From: Salinivirgaceae bacterium
GTDB lineage: Bacteria; Bacteroidota; Bacteroidia; Bacteroidales; SZUA-534
DNA: 36,434 bases
Direction: 5' to 3'
NCBI GenBank assembly: GCA_017551905.1
Contig: JAFZKK010000006.1
Location: 1-36,434 of the forward strand
Below the pieces are notes generated by a model. It made no database searches, was not told the DNA's origin, and saw only the letters and a program-made list of their open reading frames with translations. Every line of letters starts with the position of its first letter. Within the stretch, counting starts at the first letter, position 1. Shown here piece after piece: positions 32,426-36,434 of the stretch. Both the position numbers and the translations under genes were made by a program.

Positions 32426-35400
32426 CTATTTCTTATTAGCCTTCACCCATTCAAACGCATTGCGCATTGCCACTGCCCACGGCGACAGGTCGTCGGCCTT
32501 GCGGCCATCGGGGTAGTGCGGCCACTGCCACGGGAACAGCGCGCGCTCGGGGTGCGGCATCATTGCCACGTGGCGGCCGTTGTCGGAACAGATGCCGGCA
32601 GCGTTGAACGCCGAGCCGTTGGGGTTGGCCGGATAGGTGCCGTAAGCGTATTTCACCGGAATGTTGTACTTCTCTTCACCGTACGGGAAGCTGAAACGAC
32701 CCTCGCCGTGAGCCACCCAAACGCCGAGTCGCATTCCTTCCATATTCTTGAAGAAGACGCTGTTGTTCTTGCCGATAACCACATCGACAAAGCCCGACTC
32801 GAACTTGTGCGACACGTTGTGCAGCATTCGCGGCTTTTCGGTGTGGTTGGGGTTGATAAGACCGAGCTCAACCATTACCTGACAGCCGTTGCAGATGCCC
32901 ATACTCAACGTGTCGGGGCGGGCGTAGAAGTTCTCGAGAGCGCGTTTGGCCTTCTCGTTGTAAAGGAACGCGCCAGCCCAGCCTTTGGCCGAACCCAGAA
33001 CGTCGGAATTCGAGAAGCCGCCAACAAAGATTATCATATTCACGTCCTCGAGCGTCTCGCGGCCGCTCACAAGGTCGGTCATATGCACGTCTTTCACGTC
33101 GAAGCCGGCGGTGTAGAGCATATAAGCCACCTCGCGGTCGCATTGGTTGCCCTTCTCGCGGATGATGGCCGCGCGGATGCCGCTTTTGGTGCGGCGTTTC
33201 AGGTCGATGCCGAGCGAGCGGGCCGAGCCGTCGAACGCCTTGAAATCGAACTTGTGAGCGTGATTCTTGTAGTTTTTGAAGCGCTCGAGCGCCATTCCGT
33301 TCTGCGATTGGTTGCAGTCGAGCAAGTACGATGTGCGGAACCAAACGTCGCGCAACTTCTTGATATCGAACGAGTAATTATTTGACGATGTCTCGATGTC
33401 CAACTTGCCGGCAGCGCCAAGCGTACCGATTGTTTTGAACTCGACGCCAGCCTTTTTCAGTACCGATGCGACTTTTGCAGCGTCGGCAACCTGAAGAACC
33501 AATGCCGGATTTTCGGCAAACAGCAACTTCACAGGGTCGCTTTCACCAAACGATTTGAGATTGATTTTCAGACCAGTCTCGTCGTTCGAGAAGGCCATTT
33601 CGAGCAATGTTGTCACCAAACCGCCCGCCGAAACGTCGTGGCCGGCAACCACCAAGCCTTGCTCAACCAACTCCTGAACAGCGTTGAACGCCTTTGCAAA
33701 ATATTCAGTATCAGTAACGTCGGGGCAATCGGCACCCACACCGTTAATAATCTGCGCAAAGGCCGAACCGCCAAGTTTCAAGGCGTCTTTCGACAGGTCG
33801 ATGTAAATCAAATCGGACTTAACATTGTGAAGCACAGGCGAAACCGTCTTGCGGATGTCGGAAACCTCGCCAGCCGCCGAAACAATCACGGTCCCGGGCG
33901 ACAGAACTTTGTCGCCGTTCGGGTATTTCTGCGTCATTGAGAGCGAGTCTTTTCCTGTCGGAACGTTGATTCCCAGCTTGATACAGAATTGGCTCAACGC
34001 CTCGACAGCCTTGTAGAGACGAGCGTCCTCGCCCGGGTTGAAGCACGGCCACATCCAGTTGGCGCTCAACGAGATACCTTTCAAGTTGTCTTGAATCGGT
34101 GCCCAGACAATATTTGTAAGTGCCTCTGCCACAGCCATTCGTGAGCCTTTGGCGGGGTCAATCATTGCGCAGGCGGGCGCGTGGCCAACCGATGTTGCAA
34201 CGCCGTAATGTCCCTGATAATCAAGCGCAACCACACCGCAGTCGTTCAACGGCAGGTGAAGCGGGCCGGCGCACTGCTGTGTGGCCACCTTGCCACTCAC
34301 CGAGCGGTCCACCTTGTTGGTGAGCCAGTCTTTGCACGCAACCGACTCAAGTTGAAGCACTTGCTCAAGATAATCGGCCACTTTGGCGGTGTCGTATTTC
34401 AAATCGGCGTAATGTTCGTCGATGGTTTTGTCGTTCATTATGGTGCGCGGCGGATTGCCAAACATATCGGCAAGTTGCAGATTGATAGGGTCTTCGTTGG
34501 TCTGCTTGTCGGTGAAGCGGAACTGCATATCGCCTGTGGCCTCGCCCACAACGTACATTGGCGCGCGCTCGCGGTCGGCAATCTTCTTCAGATGGTCTAT
34601 ATCCTTGTCTTTCAGCACCAAACCCATACGTTCCTGACTCTCGTTGCCCACAATTTCCTTGTCAGACAATGTCGGGTCGCCGATAGGCAGTTTGCGGATG
34701 TCGATGACGCCGCCAGTGGCCTCCACCAACTCCGATAGGCAGTTCAGGTGGCCGCCTGCGCCGTGGTCGTGGATAGAGATTATCGGGTTGTCCGACTGCT
34801 CGCTCAAGGCGCGGATGGCGTTGTAAACGCGGCGTTGCATTTCGGGGTTCGAACGTTGAACGGCGTTCAACTCAATCGAGTTGTTGTACTCGCCCGTGGC
34901 AACCGACGACACCGCGCCGCCGCCCATTCCGATGCGGTAGTTGTCGCCGCCCAGAATCACCACCTTGTCGCCCGGTTCCGGGTCGGCCTTCAGGCAGTCT
35001 TTCTTTTTGGCGTAACCCACACCGCCGGCCATCATTATCACCTTGTCGAAACCGAATTTCTTGTATTGCTCAAAGTGCTCCATTGTGAGCAAGCTTCCGC
35101 AGATGAGCGGTTGTCCGAACTTGTTGCCGAAGTCGCTCGCACCGTTCGATGCCTTGATAAGAATCTGCTCCGGCGTCTGATAGAGCCACGGACGCGGCTC
35201 TGTGGCCTTCTCCCACGAGCGGCCGCCGTCCAAGCGCGGATACGAAGTCATATAAACGGCTGTTCCGGCAATCGGCATACTACCCTTGCCGCCTCCCATA
35301 CGGTCGCGGATTTCGCCGCCCGAACCAGTCGCAGCACCATTGAACGGCTCCACGGTAGTCGGGAAGTTGTGCGTTTCGGCTTTCAATGAGTAAACCGATT

Positions 35401-36115
35401 CGTAATCGGTAACCTCGAAGAAATCAGCCTTTTCCTGACTTGCCGGCGCAAACTGCTCCAGCGTGTGACCCTGCATAAACGCACAGTTGTCTTTGTAGGC
35501 CGAAACCACGTTATTGGGGTTGGTGGCCGTTGTTTTCTTGATGAGTTGGAAGAGCGTGTCTTTCTTCTCCTCGCCGTCGATAATGAACTGACCTCCAAAT
35601 ATTTTGTGGCGGCAGTGCTCCGAATTCACCTGCGAGAAACCGAACACCTCGCTATCGGTGAGCGGACGGCCGAGTTTCTTTGCCAAGCCTTCCAAATAGT
35701 TGATTTCCTCTTCTTTAAGCGCCAAGCCCTCTTTTTTGTTGTAGGCTCTGATGTCGGTTATGTGCACAATCGGCTGCGGCTCAATATCGACCGTGAAAAT
35801 GCTCTGGTCCAGCTTGTTATAGAACGATTTGAGCATTGGGTCGAACTGTTTTTTGTCGGCCTCCTGCGCCTCAAACTCCTCGATTCGCGCAATGCCGCTG
35901 ATGCCCATATTTTGGGTAATCTCGACGGCGTTGGTGCTCCACGGGGTAATCATTTCCTTGCGCGGCCCCACAAACGAGCCGGCGGGCGCGTTCTGCCCAA
36001 GGCACTCCGACCGGCCGAACAGCCAGTTCAGTTTTTCGATGTCGGCAGCGGCAATGTCGGCAGCCGTCTGCACCGCAATAATCTTGTTTTCAGGTGTTTT
36101 AAAGAAGGTAACCAT
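32426..36115 (-). CDS. purL: Phosphoribosylformylglycinamidine synthase
   Basis: This is a single-chain, large-type PurL of 1229 residues. It catalyses the fourth step of purine synthesis, converting FGAR, glutamine and ATP to FGAM. The N-terminal PurS-like part is followed by two AIRS-type halves. The first shows VNSEHCRHKIFGGQF, AETHNFPTTVEPFNGAATGS and GGGKGSMPIAG. The C-terminal glutaminase domain has the nucleophile Cys in GICNGCQVMVELGL and the His/Glu pair in MMPHPERALFPW. The ATG at 36115 is used because the upstream TTG at 36145 falls inside the promoter box. A long 3' region ends in a terminator. It lies next to an rRNA operon on the same strand. Confidence 0.97.
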   Translation of the reverse strand: MVTFFKTPENKIIAVQTAADIAAADIEKLNWLFGRSECLGQNAPAGSFVGPRKEMITPWSTNAVEITQNMGISGIARIEEFEAQEADKKQFDPMLKSFYNKLDQSIFTVDIEPQPIVHITDIRAYNKKEGLALKEEEINYLEGLAKKLGRPLTDSEVFGFSQVNSEHCRHKIFGGQFIIDGEEKKDTLFQLIKKTTATNPNNVVSAYKDNCAFMQGHTLEQFAPASQEKADFFEVTDYESVYSLKAETHNFPTTVEPFNGAATGSGGEIRDRMGGGKGSMPIAGTAVYMTSYPRLDGGRSWEKATEPRPWLYQTPEQILIKASNGASDFGNKFGQPLICGSLLTMEHFEQYKKFGFDKVIMMAGGVGYAKKKDCLKADPEPGDKVVILGGDNYRIGMGGGAVSSVATGEYNNSIELNAVQRSNPEMQRRVYNAIRALSEQSDNPIISIHDHGAGGHLNCLSELVEATGGVIDIRKLPIGDPTLSDKEIVGNESQERMGLVLKDKDIDHLKKIADRERAPMYVVGEATGDMQFRFTDKQTNEDPINLQLADMFGNPPRTIMNDKTIDEHYADLKYDTAKVADYLEQVLQLESVACKDWLTNKVDRSVSGKVATQQCAGPLHLPLNDCGVVALDYQGHYGVATSVGHAPACAMIDPAKGSRMAVAEALTNIVWAPIQDNLKGISLSANWMWPCFNPGEDARLYKAVEALSQFCIKLGINVPTGKDSLSMTQKYPNGDKVLSPGTVIVSAAGEVSDIRKTVSPVLHNVKSDLIYIDLSKDALKLGGSAFAQIINGVGADCPDVTDTEYFAKAFNAVQELVEQGLVVAGHDVSAGGLVTTLLEMAFSNDETGLKINLKSFGESDPVKLLFAENPALVLQVADAAKVASVLKKAGVEFKTIGTLGAAGKLDIETSSNNYSFDIKKLRDVWFRTSYLLDCNQSQNGMALERFKNYKNHAHKFDFKAFDGSARSLGIDLKRRTKSGIRAAIIREKGNQCDREVAYMLYTAGFDVKDVHMTDLVSGRETLEDVNMIIFVGGFSNSDVLGSAKGWAGAFLYNEKAKRALENFYARPDTLSMGICNGCQVMVELGLINPNHTEKPRMLHNVSHKFESGFVDVVIGKNNSVFFKNMEGMRLGVWVAHGEGRFSFPYGEEKYNIPVKYAYGTYPANPNGSAFNAAGICSDNGRHVAMMPHPERALFPWQWPHYPDGRKADDLSPWAVAMRNAFEWVKANKK

Positions 36116-36142
36116 CAAATTTTGTTTTAAAGATATAATGCG

Positions 36143-36150
36143 CAAATCTA
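36143..36150 (-). promoter_or_regulatory. Promoter for purL
   Basis: The minus strand reads TTG, 19 bp, then TAGATTTG, ending 27 bp before the ATG at 36115. It overlaps the TTG start at 36145 and rules it out. Confidence 0.65.
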
Positions 36151-36243
36151 CAAAAGATTAAGGGGCTGTCAAGGGCGGTTTATTCACATTTTAAGAACGA
36201 TGTGTGGAAAAAACGGAATAGGATAAATAATGTGAATCTGCCG

Positions 36244-36294
36244 TATAAAAACAAAGCGGGCCTCAGTCTCCTAATCGGAAACCGGGGCCCGCTT
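36244..36294 (-). terminator. Terminator of the rRNA operon
   Basis: AAGCGGGCC and GGCCCGCTT (36286-36294, 36254-36262) form nine perfect pairs. The inner arms CGGTTTCC/GGAGACTG continue for eight more after a mismatch, around a GATTA loop. TTGTTTTTATA follows on the minus strand. It starts a few bases after the 5S gene. Confidence 0.88.
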
Positions 36295-36299
36295 GAAGG

Positions 36300-36408
36300 A
36301 AGGCGGCGGCCTACTCTCCCACTGTGCGCAGTACCATCGGCGCTGAAGGGCTTAACTTCTGTGTTCGGGATGGGAACAGGTGGGACCCCTTCGCTATAGC
36401 CACCCAAA
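36300..36408 (-). rRNA. rrf: 5S ribosomal RNA
   Basis: Minus-strand sequence contains the conserved 5S blocks GGGTGGC at the 5' end, CCCACCTGTTCCCATCCCGA then ACACAGAAGTTAAGCCCTTC in the middle, and GATGGTACTG and TGGGAGAGTAGG near the 3' end. The ends pair as GGTGGC with GCCGCC. The exact termini are approximate. The matching 23S and 16S genes should lie off the right edge. Confidence 0.95.
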
Positions 36409-36434
36409 TGTCTTGGCATGGCGGGGGAAAGAAA

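Overview
The window comes from a chromosome of the phylum Bacteroidota, most likely order Bacteroidales. The evidence is the gene order tRNA-Thr, -Tyr, -Gly, -Thr, tuf, tRNA-Trp, secE, nusG, rplK, rplA, rplJ, rplL, rpoB, rpoC, together with Bacteroidota families (DUF3467, DUF3276/PUR, a lipoprotein TamA-like OMP, a PorT-like protein, lysyl-tRNA synthetase with a C-terminal extension) and a recurring promoter -7 box TAnnTTTG. Nearly all of the window is core housekeeping DNA. The genus cannot be told from this sequence.

Layout. 1-2.9 kb is a small accessory patch: a partial secreted leucine-rich-repeat protein, a DUF2971 protein, and a KilA-N gene flanked by two decayed C-terminal gene remnants. 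2.9-16.2 kb is one long minus-strand information-processing block: DUF3467, rpoC, rpoB, the L7/L12-L10-L1-L11 ribosomal genes, nusG, secE, tRNA-Trp, tuf and four more tRNAs. A 15-bp hairpin separates rplL from rpoB, a UUCG hairpin separates rpoB from rpoC, and another hairpin separates tuf from tRNA-Trp. 16.2-17.8 kb holds hpf, a XerC-type recombinase and rpsU. 17.9-24.9 kb holds envelope and miscellaneous genes: a helix-hairpin-helix protein with the TamA-like OMP, a SpoU methyltransferase, a YhcH-family protein, a COG2509 FAD protein and a PorT-like protein.

24.9-27.0 kb carries leuA with a long structured leader. The leader begins at a good promoter, encodes a 38-residue Leu-rich peptide and ends in a terminator-like hairpin just before leuA, which is the layout of a leucine attenuator. 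On the opposite strand, 110 bp from that promoter, a perfect promoter box is followed at once by one long hairpin and a seven-U run. This is a candidate ~60-nt small RNA. 27.0-29.8 kb holds the GTPases der and era, with a four-helix-bundle gene between them that is enclosed by inverted arrays of a degenerate heptamer. 30.0-36.4 kb holds lysS, a PUR-family protein, purL and the 5S rRNA at the end of an rRNA operon that continues off the right edge.

Two things run through the window. Sixteen exact TAnnTTTG boxes sit close upstream of genes and correct several translation starts (era, purL, the SpoU methyltransferase, the TamA-like gene, DUF3467). Intergenic spaces also hold short-period arrays (period 7 at five places, period 6 at one), several of which begin exactly at a stop codon.
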